Notes: generated by a model from the sequence alone, not told the origin. DNA of 64,000 nt from Metallyticus violacea (GCA_030762175.1 CM060846.1:306624512-306688511); one strand, 5' to 3'; shown: positions 45,768 through 58,579, counted from the first letter of the stretch. Numbers and translations: made by a program.

Positions 45768-46119
45768 ATGCTCTACAATCTCCTGATTGTATCAATGATA
45801 CAATCCAAGCCAGAGGTTTCGTCTAGAAAAATTGACGGAAATTTAATGTCTGTGTCGAAAATTCTCCTTAAGGTAATATTCTGGCCCTTCTGCAAATATG
45901 CAATTATGTGTAGGAGCAGTATAGCAATAAACCTCGCAATCATGCAGCATAATGGTGGGATTGTGGTTTTGTATATTCATAACTTTATGCATAATGGAAC
46001 GGAATTGATCGAAAATACAGGGTTCAGTTTTGTGATGACCACTTGTGCCTTTGCACCTTGTATTCTTATGTGGGGTTGAAACACACGTAATGTGTCTTTA
46101 TAACCTTTCAACAATCCTT

Positions 46120-46395
46120 AGCCAGACATGCTTGCCTCCTACACCCAAATCGCGGGTTCGAACCCGGCCAGGACCGATGGATTTTTTCGGGCGTAAAAAT
46201 CCTAAGTATGGCTTCCTTCGGAAGGGAAGTAAAGCCGTGGGTCCCATGTCGTACATTTACGGCACGAAAAAGAACCTCAAGTCTGAAAGAGAGGCCTCTG
46301 AGCAAAATTTGTCGGCCGTTTCACGCCCTGAGTTGAATGGGACGCTGATGACCTGAGATGTTAAAGAGCGTCCATAAATAAATCAATCAATCAAA
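46120..46395 (+). mobile_element. SINE1 copy, head truncated
   Basis: Starts within the tRNA-like head (CTTGCCTCCTACACCCAAAT) and has an almost consensus body, ending ATAAATCAATCAATCAA. The 5' boundary and target duplication are uncertain. Confidence 0.9.
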
Positions 46396-46583
46396 CCAAT
46401 CCCCAGCCTCCAGCACCACTCCTCCACGTCGGAAACCCAATCTATAAGATGGACGCTGAATCCATTTTCCATCTCATTTTTTACATGCGAATTACTTCTT
46501 TCTTATTTTCTGATTAGATATTCTAACTACCTTGTTCAGTATTTTACATTAATACTTTTCACTCTCTATCCTCCTTTTATAGA

Positions 46584-46624
46584 AACACCAAGAGCCTGCT
46601 CCTGTGGAGCACTTCTGGTGTTTC
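46584..46624 (+). repeat. 41-base hairpin
   Basis: AAACACCA pairs with TGGTGTTT and TGCTCC with GGAGCA around a small loop, leaving an internal mismatch. Function unknown. Confidence 0.4.
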
Positions 46625-46750
46625 GTTTTCTTGTCTCTTTAATTTGTAATGGTAAAATGTAACATTTATGGCATTTTTCATGGCGTATGTTTCTTGCTGG
46701 CCAGTCTATAGTAGCTGGTTAGTCTTTTAGAGTTTCTAACTTCAACTTAC

Positions 46751-46820
46751 CACGGCCACGACCACCCAAGCTAGTGCAAGTAGTATCTTTCTTTAGCTTG
46801 AGGAAAGCTGTAGTCACCAT
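46751..46820 (-). CDS. possible first coding exon of an unknown gene
   Basis: From ATG 46820 the minus strand encodes MVTTAFLKLKKDTTCTSLGG RGR and ends at G|GTAAGT (intron from 46750), a strong donor. Composition is much less AT-rich than the surroundings. I do not recognise the protein. The exon is short, so chance cannot be excluded, and no second exon was found. Confidence 0.25.
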
Positions 46821-47261
46821 CTTTGTTACATGATTGACACATTCTTCCTTCACTATTTCTATATAGCTATACTGAATACCTTGTGAACCGCGCATTGTAA
46901 CGAGTAGGACTTAGAAGGATTTTGATTCAAGAGAAGGCTTTTTTTTTTATCCCCAAAGGGTATTCGGTGAAACATGCCCATTTCAAAACCCGAATGTCCC
47001 GGAATCCCGTCTAGTTTGAAAAATGTTGTGGGTAGCGGCAAAAATCGTTAGTTTTGTACGTTATTTTTACTTAATTAAGCACAAATGTCCAAATCAGAAA
47101 CAATCTGCCACTTTTTATTCTAGAAACAACATTCTTGTCACATGCTTTGAAGTATATTTTGAAACAATGTGTCGTTTCAAGAAAATAGCAATATGATTTG
47201 TGAGCCACTGTTATAAAAACAGGGTTTCTTAAGAACGGATGCGTAGGTGCATTGGGTTTTT

Positions 47262-47262
47262 G

Positions 47263-47327
<65 letters not shown>

Positions 47328-47335
47328 TAATAATA
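47262..47335 (+). repeat. (AAT)n microsatellite
   Basis: About 24 AAT units with one AAC interruption. Confidence 0.97.
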
Positions 47336-49860
47336 ATGACCTATTCACTTGGCCAAATGTATCTTTCAATGAGAATTAACATTTTAATAAAAATAATTAA
47401 AATATTGGAAATTTATAATCCAAATTCCACTCTAAATAGTGTCCATCAGTCATTAAGCTGTTGTCACTTCTGATAATATTCAAAACTGAAAATAATATCT
47501 GTAATGATAATTCTATATAAATGAATTAAAAAGCACATTTAAACCACCGCCGCCACCACCACAATATTTTGGTGCCGGAGAAATCTCGTTGCAATATTTT
47601 TATGAATGTACGAGATATTTCCCATGAATAATTACCTTGAAAAGTTCTTGTTATTCATTTAAACCATGTTTATACACAATCGCACATAAAGTATGCACAG
47701 GGCATTTAAACTTATCGTTTTAAATAGTTATTTTCATACAGTTTTTTCAATGCGCACTTTTATCTTCAAAATAAGGTAGAAGTAGCCTTAATTAAATAAA
47801 CTGAAATCTTATTTATCGCTCAGGAGTTTTGGAAACAACTTGGTTTCCTTTTGGACAGCTCACCATAGCACATGTATAATTCAATAAATAATTATATATT
47901 GCGAAGTTCGTTGCATCCAGCACAACCATGTCATATTGCCTTTGTGATTCTCAACAATCGCGATTATGATATTGCAACTCATGACGTGACAACACAATTT
48001 ACTTCGTTTCGGAAAATTAAATGCAAACAACCACTTTTAAAGAGATTTCGCATAAAATTATTCATTCCTTCTTCTATTTGCCAAACCTCAAATGCACATA
48101 TTAAAATTGGTATAAATTATGCATTTGGTGAAATCTACAGCACATTTTCAGGAAATGCACACGTCTACTGTCATATCACTTCAAATTGTGGATTCTATAA
48201 TGAGTTTAGCCAAATCTAAAAGAGTCAGCCTAAGTCTAGGATTTAAATTTCGTCAGAAATTACATACGTTATATAAATTTCATGAAATTATAAACTCTCT
48301 TTATAATTACAAATGTTTAACTCTACTGTAGAGTTTGTCACATATTTTTTTACATAAAATAGCATATTGCAAAAAGTATATATTAATGACTTAAATTATT
48401 TACTCAAAATATTTACACAATGGTAGCTTAAAGTATTTACATTTAGCGTGTTTACAAACTGAATTAATTCAACGAAAAAAAAATTAACACACTTATTTTT
48501 TTTTTTTTTCAGTGTGAAATCCTCCTGATGCGAGTAGAAACGGGAATTTTTTCGGGAATTCCTATTAGAATAATACTTGGAAATCATTTTATTTTCGGAA
48601 TTATTAACAATATCAAGAATGATATAATCATCAAAGGTATCAATATTACAATTATGATCGATATTTTAATATTATGATTGTTAATGTATGTATATAGGTA
48701 CATGTCTTTTTGTCACCTTTCTGCGAAGAAAGGCAAAAATGTTAACAAAAAGACAACCTGACCTTCCTACTGTTAACCTGATAATCTGGCGAGGCGGTCA
48801 AACCATTAGGGCAATAGGTTCGCTTCGAAAGAAGGTATTTTTGTTATGGTAATGCACCTGTTTTTCTTTGTAAAGATTTCAGAAAGAGTTTTGCTAACCC
48901 TTTACAGAAAATGTTTTATTGCCTAAACAGGGAAAAGAAAGAAATATGATATCAATAGGTAATTGAACTTGTCATATCCACAAGGATGCCGCTCGAGCGC
49001 ACAGATATCTTAAAAGAAAACATTAAAATTGGGAATTTATTTTTAGGCACTATTTGGGGATGAGCAAGACATCTTATGAAATCAATAGTGTATCAATAGA
49101 GTTATAGGTGACAGTGAGAGTCAAAATGACACCGCTTATATATGGCCGGGGCGTGCTTTATCGTAAAACCTTAGTATGCAGATCTAAGCCTGGAAAAGTT
49201 AAAAAGGAAACGGAATGTATCATATCCTAAAGACGCCGCGTGCGAATAGTAGGGATATCATTTTTCGTAAAATTTTAACTTGGGAACGTAACTTTTAGAA
49301 AGCGAGTGAACGATTTCAACCAATAAACATATCTTAAAATCTGACGAATAAGAACGAACATATACTATAAAAAATATCAGGTAAAAATCAATAGGAAACC
49401 GTAATTGAACAAGTTCCATAATATTTGAAGAAATAAAATTTCACCGGAACGGAGCAAAATCATACAATATATTTTATATCAAGCACAATGTGAGCACAGG
49501 AAACAGAGTACACAGTAACAAGACAGTACACAAGAGAGTGATTGTGATAGCAGTAAGGCAGAGAATAGTTGAAAAATATCACACGGCACAGCTAGTTAAT
49601 TATTATTGTAAAGTCCTTACATCGAAGTCATAAGTAGTATTATAAAGCGTAAAGTTATATGTGACAGATTTTCGACCTCTTGAGTTTATCACGGAAGAAT
49701 CCAGTTAAAGTTACGTAACAGTGTAATTAGATCTTCGAGTGAATGCAGTGAACTTTAGCCTGTGGTCAAGTATACAGTTAATATAAAACCAAACTTTCAT
49801 CATGCGACGGACGCCCAACCTGTCTTAAAGACTTTATATGCAGTTACTTTACAAATGATA
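47336..49860. other. no gene; one diverged repeat pair
   Basis: Mostly AT-rich. The 115-codon frame 47872-48219 has no known domain. Two stretches about 250 bases apart (48957-49048 and 49206-49299) share a common backbone: GTATCATATCC-like, GACGCCGCG-like, GATATC and a trailing AAAATT. Confidence 0.4.
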
Positions 49861-49867
49861 AAAAGTG

Positions 49868-49901
49868 AATGATGATGATAATAATGATGATGATGATGAT
49901 G

Positions 49902-49938
<37 letters not shown>
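49868..49938 (+). repeat. (GAT)n(AAT)n microsatellite
   Basis: GATGATGAT switching to AATAATAAT, the same compound pattern as at 24190. Confidence 0.95.
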
Positions 49939-49939
<1 letters not shown>

Positions 49940-50084
49940 TATACTATTGTAGTAAGCGCCATTTTGGAGTGCCTGTAACTTGTTGCTTGGTCTATGCAAG
50001 TCCTGCCTATGTACGGTTTTTTTGTTGGTATATGTGAGTTTTTTATGAACTATTTTCAATTGTCTACTGCAAATAAAAGTATAA

Positions 50085-50265
50085 CCGATGATTATTGTTT
50101 AAGGGCGCAAAACTACTAAGGTCATTAGCGACCCAAAAGTACAACTAGAATGTACTCGCAAGCTAATGGTAAAATTCCAAATGATTTGAATAATTGTTTA
50201 CAATGAGTTGACCCTGCTAGACCGCTCACGATTCCGGGCCCTAACGACCTCGGCCGTTTGCACTT
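50085..50265 (-). repeat. probable tRNA-derived SINE, different family
   Basis: The left edge TTGTTTAAGGGCGCAAAACT and GGTCATTAGCGACCC resemble a common arthropod SINE 3' region. The right edge (CCGCTCACGATTCCGGGCCC and AACGACCTCGGCC) matches the SINE2-type tRNA head in reverse complement. The B box is lost. Confidence 0.5.
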
Positions 50266-50499
50266 AATGCACTTATACAATAGTAAAAATAAATGCATTG
50301 TTTCCAATATGCTTTGCACATATATTTACAATTTAATTTTTTGTGTTAATATTAATTTTTAAATCTAATTATTTAAACTTATTTTACACACTTTCATACT
50401 CATAATAATAGTTAAATAACTATGGAACTATCATCTATCAACTACAATTCATTTTGTTAATATCTGTAAAAAGCAATTGAAATTAAATATTTGTTTATA

Positions 50500-51789
50500 T
50501 GAGGGTAAGTCCATAAGTTTCCGTCCTCGCCGATAAGGGTTATCGCTTTCACAAAGCCCTTATCTGGAATCGTACCTAATCTGTTAACTAAATAATAGCA
50601 CCTGTAACTTCCATTTCGCTGTGTTCAGTTAATCAGATATAACTGCATAAAGAAGGCTATGTGTAGAAGATTGTGACATGTTCAAAATGGAGCATCGAGC
50701 TATTAGGTTGTTCACAAAAGGACTTACTCCAAATGAAATTAAACAGTGATTGGACAGTGTATATGGGGAAGCATCTCTCTCATATTCTACCGATAAAAGA
50801 ATGGGCCAAACTTTTTTGAATGGGTCGAGAAAGCATTGAAGACGAAGAGCGTATACAGGTCTGCTCTTGGAGGTGCTCACTTCTGAAAATATCGCTTTTG
50901 TGGAAGGAGAAATTATGGAAGACCGGCGACTCAATGTTACACACAAAATGGCAGCAAGGTTGGGCCTTTCTAAAACAACAGCCCTTCGAATTATTCATGA
51001 ACATTTAATCGTGAATAAGGTTAGTGCAAGATGGGTGTCTACACTTCTTTCCTGATTTCAAAAGCAGCAACGAGTCATCTTTTGAGCTCTGCCGTGGCTA
51101 CGAGAGAGAGCGAGAGAGAGAAGTTCTGCAAACCATTGTTACAGGAGATGAAATTATGGTCCTCTACTATGATCCTTTGTCCAAAAGAGAATCAATGGAA
51201 TGGAGTAAACCTGGCAAAGCACTGCCTCTAAAGGTCAATGTCACTCAATCAACCAAGAAGACCATAGCCACAATCTTTTGGGACTGTGAAGGAATACTCT
51301 TCATTGACTTCAAGGAGAGAAACACCAAAGTAAATGCGGAATATCATGCTTGCCTACTGCACATACTACGTGCTTCCATCAAAGAGAAAAGCAAGAAAAG
51401 CTGAGTAGTGGTATGCACCACCTTCATGACATTGCGCCTGTGCACACAGCTCTTGTTGCAAAGCTGTGAAAAAATGTGGTTTCAAGGAGATCGATCATCC
51501 ACACTACAGCCCAGATCTAGCTTCCAGTGACTATTTCCTCTTCTCAAAACTCAAGAAGAACCTTCGAGATAGGAAATTTATGTGTGATGAAGAAGTGGTC
51601 ATGCTATTTACGCGCATTTTGCAGACAAGACTTCTATTTTAGGAGGGGGGGGATTGAAATGTTAAATTAATTCAAAGATGTGAGAAGTGTATTGCAATAA
51701 AGGGTAGCTATATTGAAAAGTGAAATACAGTTTTTGTCTTTATCATACTTAGAAAATGGTTAGGCCAGAAACTTATGGATCTACCCTTG
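50500..51789 (+). mobile_element. mariner transposon, copy 3 (other subfamily)
   Basis: Terminal inverted repeats GAGGGTAAGTCCATAAGTTT and, on the minus strand at the right, AAGGGTAGATCCATAAGTTT. The TA target is duplicated at 50498-50499 and 51790-51791. The 1290-base length is normal for mariner. Its ends and protein differ from copies 1 and 2. Confidence 0.9.
50685..51640 (+). pseudogene. mariner transposase, broken
   Basis: Reads MEHRAIRLFTKGLTPNEIKQ, stop, then HKMAARLGLSKTTALRIIHE (helix-turn-helix), then from 51024 ETIVTGDEIMVLYYDP-type sequence with the first aspartate, TQSTKKTIATIFWDCEGILF and FKERNTKVNAEYH. The DNAP region is degraded and the C-terminal SPD-type motif appears as scattered frames to about 51640. 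A GAGAGA expansion near 51104-51120 has changed a variable segment. Confidence 0.9.
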
Positions 51790-52757
51790 TACTTCAAAGT
51801 TAATGTAATATTAAGACAATGCATTAATACAAATTCTCTGTCAAAAGATCTTACTAGAGCATTACATTTATAATTTAAGCCAAGTTTAATGAATATGTTA
51901 GGTATAAATACTTTGGTTAGGTAAAAATTATGAAACTTACGAAGTGGGACTGATTTGTTAATATCTGTAAATAGCAATTGTATGTTATATTAAATACCTG
52001 TTGTACTTCAAGTTAGTGTGATGTTAAGAAACTGCATAAAACCAAATTCTCTGTCAACAATTCCTACTAGAGTATTACTTTTACAATTTAAGCATGTTTT
52101 AGGGAATGTTTTGTGTAAATACATTTACTACTATGCAACTCATTAATATCTATTATTAATATCTGTAAATAGCACTTGTAACTTACATTATATACCTGTT
52201 CTTACTTAATTTAATATTATATTAAGAAACTGTAGCTATTTGAACATGCACTATGTCATGTAATATATCTATTTTTTAATAAGTAGATATTTATATTCAT
52301 TGGAGGAACTGAATTTTGTATATATTATTATTATTATTATTATTATTCTAAATTCAAAACTGTGTAGTTGCATTTACATATATGGTATGTGCCCACATTT
52401 TTCAAGGAAAAACTGGACATGAATGTGATAATACATCATGCAAGTAAAATCCTATATGCAGTGTTCAAAATGATGATTTAAAGCAATGTTTCAAAGCAGA
52501 AAACTAATCTATTCAATCTCCTATCAGTTTTACAACATATCTTACCTTTATAAATAATAATAAGTCTCTTGTAGGAAATTTGTAAAAGGCACAATGTGCT
52601 GGATCAATAACTATAGGTAGATATGTAATGAACATAATATTAATTCAGTAAAGTTGTGTCTGACATGTACTGCCAACATTTAATGCGTTCATTTAAGAAC
52701 TTTAAAAAAAAAGACATTTTTAAAAATTTCTGTTGGAGCTCACACAGTGAAGCTTGT

Positions 52758-52986
52758 TAAATGTAAATTATAATTAATCTGTCATCTAACACACTCTTAT
52801 GCTTCACTTACTTTTCAATATGGTGGGACCAGTTTCGAAGAGATCCTCTCCATCTTCAACCAACTTGACCAAACAGAGTCATCAAGTTGGTTGAAGATGA
52901 AATCTCTTCGAAACTGGTTCTACCGTATTTAAAAGTAAGTGAAACATAAATGTGTTAGATGACAGATTAATTATAATTTACATTTA
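52758..52986 (+). mobile_element. foldback element E (PLE terminal repeats)
   Basis: The left arm begins TAAATGTAAATTATAATTAA and the right arm ends with its complement; between them is a short spacer around 52862-52882. Each arm carries TTACTTTT and a hammerhead-like core. There is no coding. Termini resemble element F in sharing GTAAGTGAAGCAT-like and CACTCTTA-like stretches. Confidence 0.65.
52890..52921 (+). ncRNA. hammerhead-like motif, element E (degenerate)
   Basis: The right arm reads TTGAAGA, T, a shortened hairpin, GAAA and CTGGTTC. The left arm (minus, 52858-52828) reads TTGAAGA, T, GGAGAG, GAT, CTCTTC, GAAA and CTGGTC. The leading C of the core is T in both arms, which should block cleavage. 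Confidence 0.4.
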
Positions 52987-53229
52987 ATGCCTTACTTAAC
53001 TCAATCAATAAAGATTTTTAAACTGCTGCAGGTATATATTCTATTGGTCATATTTGGTGAATTAAGCTTACAAAAGGCATGCATCAATTTTCATTACTTA
53101 AGATTGATAAAAATTGCAAATTGAACAATTCAAATTGGATTTCTAAGGAATTACAGAGTTATTAAAAATTATTGTTTAATTGAAGAATTAAGTATAAGTT
53201 TTTGGCAGTGAACTGTTATGCTCACTTAT

Positions 53230-53740
53230 GTGTTTAAAACACAGGGCATGCTTCAAGAGCATGCACTCCCATCCTCAACTGTAAACCATATAACATTCTC
53301 TGGAGACATGTGTGGATTTGGGTACTACCAGGCCCTGGGTCCAAAGGGCGTAGTGCAAGCACTACATCACAGAAGTCTGTGTGCCTAGTGGTTTTTTTGC
53401 ATTAGGACGGTACCTTGTTTCTTAAACCGACCCGCCATTCAGCTGCAGGCGATTATGTCGCCCAAGTGCACCGAGTGAACTGCAGCTTCAAAAATCGAGC
53501 GCACCCAGCTACCAGAATTTCACTGCCTGATAGGTCGTACTAGCTTAGACCTACTCCTTTATAGGGGTGAGTGACCCCAGCATTAAGGAAGCCACCACTG
53601 CCTCACAATGACAATGTTTCCAGCGCACCAGCCCCCAGGAGACAGCAGGATAAATTCACTTAAACAGTCCAGTGGCAGGATCTTAAAGTTCACATTGATA
53701 TCTTTATTTTTGGAATAATTTCCCCCCCCCCCCCCACATA
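53230..53740. other. GC-richer block of unknown nature
   Basis: Distinctly more GC-rich than the surroundings, with no open frame or tRNA-like boxes that I can defend, ending at a run of about 15 C near 53721-53735. It may be an old repeat. Confidence 0.4.
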
Positions 53741-56700
53741 TTGCTAGCTCTGCTGAACTCTTATTTATTATTTCTAAAATGTTCCTTGGTTTGAATTTTT
53801 AAATTCCTCCATTTTTCATATATATATATTCCTTGCAATTAATTTGATAAATTCCAGATATTTTGCAATTTGGCACTACATCTCTTTAAGATTATTTTTT
53901 TAATAAATTTTTAAAGCTAAATTTATTCTGGGGAACCAACATAATGTCATAGTCTACAGCTAAGGATGAGAGCACATGCTCTTGAAATATGTTCTGTGTT
54001 CAAACATGTAGGTAAAGCATAATGGTATTACTATTACTGACTGCTAATCTCATTAATGAATCATTGTTTAGTGTTTGTGATTTTCTGCAATGCTTTAAGC
54101 ATATGATTATTTTCATTGCAGGGATGGGAAGTTCTGTTCTTTAGCATATGCAGTCCAGTAGTTATGCCTTTAGCCACCAGGTGTCACCAATTGCAAAATA
54201 TAATCTTATGTAAGGAGAGTTATAAATGCTCCATCATCTTTGTCCAGCATCACTTCTCATGAAATTTAGGAAGGATTCACATGCCTTCAACAATTCTATT
54301 TACAGATGATATGCAAAATTTGTGGAAATGGGTTGCTTGTATAAAGGAAAAAGCAGTGTAATACTCTCTTTGTCAGATGCTACTGTCTTAGTCACCTTAT
54401 TCACTATGCTTGAATGTAATTTTTTTCTGTAGGGTTATGTCAAGGATCAAATCTTTGTCTCCTTCTATTTGCAATTATTCCACCTGGAGTATCAAGAGTC
54501 CCCTTGCTAAAGATTGCCACTAACACAATGGGGCATGTGTGAGAAAAATAAACTATTGTTGAGATGTCCTCAGTGACAAAAGGTGCAGCATTTATACTTC
54601 TTATAAAAAATACTCAAGAGAGTATTTGTTACATAGTAAAACAAAATTCACATTGTACCTTAATTGTATATGATGTGATTTTTGAAACCCCTACAATCAT
54701 TTTGAATAATCCTCCATAAACATTTCAGATTATTAAATTTGTTGCAGAGCCTTTACCAACTGCCCCATTTATATTAACCATTTTGATTACCAATGAAATA
54801 TGTTGTTGTTTTACCAAACTAAAATTTATATCCAATAATTACTTATTACAATTGATTTATTTTGGGTGATATCTGAACTAACTTTTGACAGTCTTTAATA
54901 CTTACAATAAACTATAGTTAATCACCAAGCATATCATATTTTGTATTTGAATTCTGTCTTCTACATGTAATTACAAGACATTTTGGAATTTGAAAAACTT
55001 ACAAATTGCTACAAGCCAATTACTAGCAGTTTAACCTTATTTACATGTTACTCATATTTCTACCTTGTATTAGAAAATTTTGTGAAACTGTGATTTTGTT
55101 TATATTCATGGATAATGTTGAATTGGTTCTAAAGTATTAAGTACCAATATGTAAGACTTCTCAAATTGTGCTATCAAATGGTCTTTTTTGTTTCCTGGAA
55201 AAACATTACTCTTTTAGGGTTTCTAATTCTAAAGGGGGAAAAATGAAAGCACTGCTGGATTAATTTTTGATAATTTCTCATTTATTTGCCATGATTATAA
55301 TTTTACTCCACATTATGCTGCATGCAAGTGATCCTTTTTGCACTTTGTATAAGGATAACAGAACATTTCTTAAATGTGTTAAAGTGCATAATCAAACTAG
55401 TTCAAATTTTCTTTAGCTTTAAAAAAAAAAAGAAGTATATTTAACAGATTGAGCATCACAGACACAATTATGCTACCAACACTTTTTAGTGACTAATAAA
55501 ACAATTTGTTTTTTGACATGGTAGTAGTTATCATAAAGTTTGTAATGTTTCCTTGGTACTGGATTAACATTTTTCTTATTTTAGGGCAAAAATTACTTGG
55601 CAATAGGGTTAAAACTGAAAAACAATAAAGAAAATACAGTTACAAAGTCAGGACTGAGTCATAATAACTGATCATGGGTTCTTGATATACCCTTGTATCA
55701 GTATGGCCCATATCAGGATGACAGCTCAAATATTTTAGCCCAGCTCTTATATACTTTAGCCGTACATTTTTCATCATTCATTAAGCAATTTGAATGTTTG
55801 AGAATCTTTTCAATGTTAGGCATTCATTTATTGTAATCCATATTACAGAAAGATATTTCTAAACCCTGAAATGGGAGGGGAAAAATTATTTCAGTATGCC
55901 TTTTATGTTTAATAAAGTAATGATCATAATGTGATTGCAGATATCTGTTTTATATTGCCTATACCTTAGCAAGACTATAAGGGAAAACGAAATACCACAA
56001 ATAACCAACATACAAATAATTTATTCTTTATTGAAAAGAACTTTGCAAGTGTTTTTCATTATAGGCAACAGAGTCATTTGAAATCCTTTCTTTTGATGAT
56101 ATCCTTATGCTTTTTTTTCCTATATGTCACAAAATTTCTAAAATTTTTCTACCACACACATATATCTGTATTTAATGTAATATGTTTTGTGAAGTTGAAC
56201 ACCTACAATTTATTTAAAAATACATTTCTATGCAGGCTCTGTTGAATGAATGGTAATATTATCCCCCGTTATTATTATGTCTTAAGAGGTGCAATGATTA
56301 CTGTATCAGAATATTTGTTTTATATGAGATACATTAATTGGCAGAAATTCTTTAACATGTGGTTTATCTTAATGTTAGCCTATGCAACTATCTTGTACAT
56401 ACCATGTCAAAAACTTATTTATATTCAGATTTTTTGGAAATTCAGTACACTAACTTGTGCTTGTAAAACAATAATTCAATTCTGCAGCTCCCTTATACAA
56501 GTACAAACAAATATGCTAATTTTCCTAAATATTCTGGCATTCATTTCCATAATTTTGTGTTTGAATTTTGTAAAATAATATACTTATGCAGAGATCTGTT
56601 CATAATACCCAAATGGCACTTGATACTAAGAGCTTCCTTTAAAGGCTATCCTCCTGGTGCTGAATACTTTTTACCTTACAGTTTGTCATTCAATTCACTA

Positions 56701-57190
56701 TTGCAAAAACCCTTTATTACACTAAATGAAGAGTGACAAATATCAAAAGAAAAAAGTAGAATTCGGATCACATATAAATGATTGAGAATGAGGTGAGCAT
56801 ATGCAGTGAAATGAATCAAGAAGATATAGTCCATTCATTGTTCTCATACTGGATGATTTTTACTTCATGGGACTGCCCCACATACAGTTGGTATAGTTGA
56901 CTGAGCCCTACAGTTATCTCATTCCCATGCTTGAAAGTTAGAGGGGAGGACAGTATTTTAACTCAAGGAATGTACAAACATGTTCTTGTGTACTATGGGA
57001 CAATGTATTAAGTGTTCATTAGGCGGCATAATACAGGGCATTAATAACATTAATATGGCTCAATTCAGGTATTCTATTTCCAAAGAGAATTGGTTTATGA
57101 TTCGTTAGTAGATACAGAATCAGCTTGTGATGCATGGAGATTGTTTTAAGAGAGATTTTCTGATATTCAACTTCCAAGTTGAGTTCGATT
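53741..57190. other. no gene seen
   Basis: AT-rich. The 110-codon hydrophobic frame 56246-56578 follows an acceptor-like TTTCTATGCAG but shows no family features. Confidence 0.45.
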
Positions 57191-57203
57191 CACAGATTGG
57201 TAA

Positions 57204-57242
57204 GAGTGTCCATAAATAAACCAAATGAACAAACAATCAACA
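57204..57242 (+). mobile_element. SINE1 insertion of about 39 bases (tail only)
   Basis: GAGTGTCCATAAATAAACCA matches the extreme 3' end of SINE1, followed by a short A/C-rich tail. It is flanked by the 12-base duplication ACAGATTGGTAA at 57192-57203 and 57243-57254. Confidence 0.8.
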
Positions 57243-57419
57243 ACAGATTGGTAAACAAATTTTGTGAAATGAGAAGTATTGTTGATAAAAAGCATACATA
57301 GCCGCATGCAGTACTCCAGAAAATATGTTATATATCATTGAACATACTCTGGAGCGTTCCCTTAAAATATCACTTTCTCTTTCTTGGCAAATGGGAATTT
57401 CTATTCCTCTGTTTGAATG

Positions 57420-58135
57420 GCTACAAAGCTACTTCTGAAGTTAAAACCCTATAAAATTACTGCAGTGCAAGAACTTATACCAGATGCCACTGCATCCAGG
57501 AGTAGATTTTGTGAATGGGTTTTGAATAGCATGCATGACAGAGAAGTTGTCCTTATTATAATTTTCTTTACAGATGAATCTTAGTTCCACCTAAGTGGGT
57601 ATGTTAATTCACCAAACAATTGATGCTGCAGTTCAGAAAAACTTAACTTGCTTCATGAGGAATTCTGTAAAAGATAGGAGTGTGCTATGCCATTAGCAGC
57701 AAAAGAATAAGACCTATTTTTTTTAAGAAACATTAGCAATAGGTATGTGCAAATTATTTTGCAACCTTTTTTTCTGTGAATTAATTGAGAGAAAACTTAG
57801 TTTGTAACTTTCCAACAGAACTCCGCAACAGCACATATAGCTCATGTTTTTTGCATGCAATTCGTGAAATATTTGATGATAGGTTCATCAGTAACAACAT
57901 GTGGTTCCCTTGGCCCTCTAATTTAATACGCTGCAATTTTTATCTCTAGGAGACATTAAAGGAAAAAAGTGTACAAGACAAATCCACACACATTAGATGA
58001 ACTGAAAAATAACATTTGCGAAGAAATTTCTTCCATTTCTCGAATGGAACTGCAGAGAGTAATGATTAATTTCATAAGCAGATGCCAGGAATGTATGAGA
58101 AATGAAGGGAGGTAGTTTCAGTACCTTCTTGCTTG
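57420..58135 (+). pseudogene. DDE transposase relic, plus strand
   Basis: Scattered frames read SRFCEWVLNSMHDREVV, FFTDES then FHLSGYVNSPNN, a damaged QQDNATAH-like segment near 57815-57840, NNMWFPWPSNLIRCNFYL and a C-terminal stretch with ICEEISSISRMELQRV-like sequence at 58010-58060. This is the arthropod DDE family with FTDEA-FHLSG and PPRSPDL motifs, related to the relic at 27830 but a different subfamily. It has many stops and no terminal repeats that I can see. Confidence 0.75.
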
Positions 58136-58579
58136 ATAATGGTGAGTAAATGTACCTTTTAAGTGTTAGTAATTAACTTACGCAACAATCAAAGCTGCAG
58201 CCTTTCTGACACCCATTCACTATGGTACATGCTTGAACTGACTGACTGGCCATTATGCATGGAGAGGTGATGCAAAGGAAAAAATCACCCATTATATAGC
58301 ACATCTGTATTTGACTCCTAAAGAACAACTCAGATATATCTTGGTTCCCATCCCTAGCACAGAAAGGACAAACAAAAATGTATTATAATTGATATTATTG
58401 TACAATTTAGTTGAACTACACACTCTTAATGCTTCACTTACTTGTCATAATATATAGAACCAGTTTTGAGAATATTTTGTTCTTATCATGTCAGGCTAAA
58501 ATTCAACTGTTGGATAATTGGTTAAGCTGTGGGAATGTGTATTCTGCTCTGGTGGCAGTGTGATAAATTTGTAGTTTAT

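Larger units (their letters stand above)
50453..52215 (+). repeat. approx. 200-base tandem repeat split by mariner copy 3
   Basis: TTGTTAATATCTGTAAA recurs at 50453 and 51957, with a variant at about 52155, and ACTTCAAAGTTAATGT-like sequence recurs at 51791 and 52006. Joining 50499 to 51790 across the transposon restores one unit of about the same length as the next. Confidence 0.65.

Noticed and set aside
56246..56578. 110-codon hydrophobic frame after an acceptor-like TATGCAG, looking like a membrane receptor exon
   Set aside because: AT-rich composition explains the hydrophobic residues, no family motif is present and no partner exons were found.
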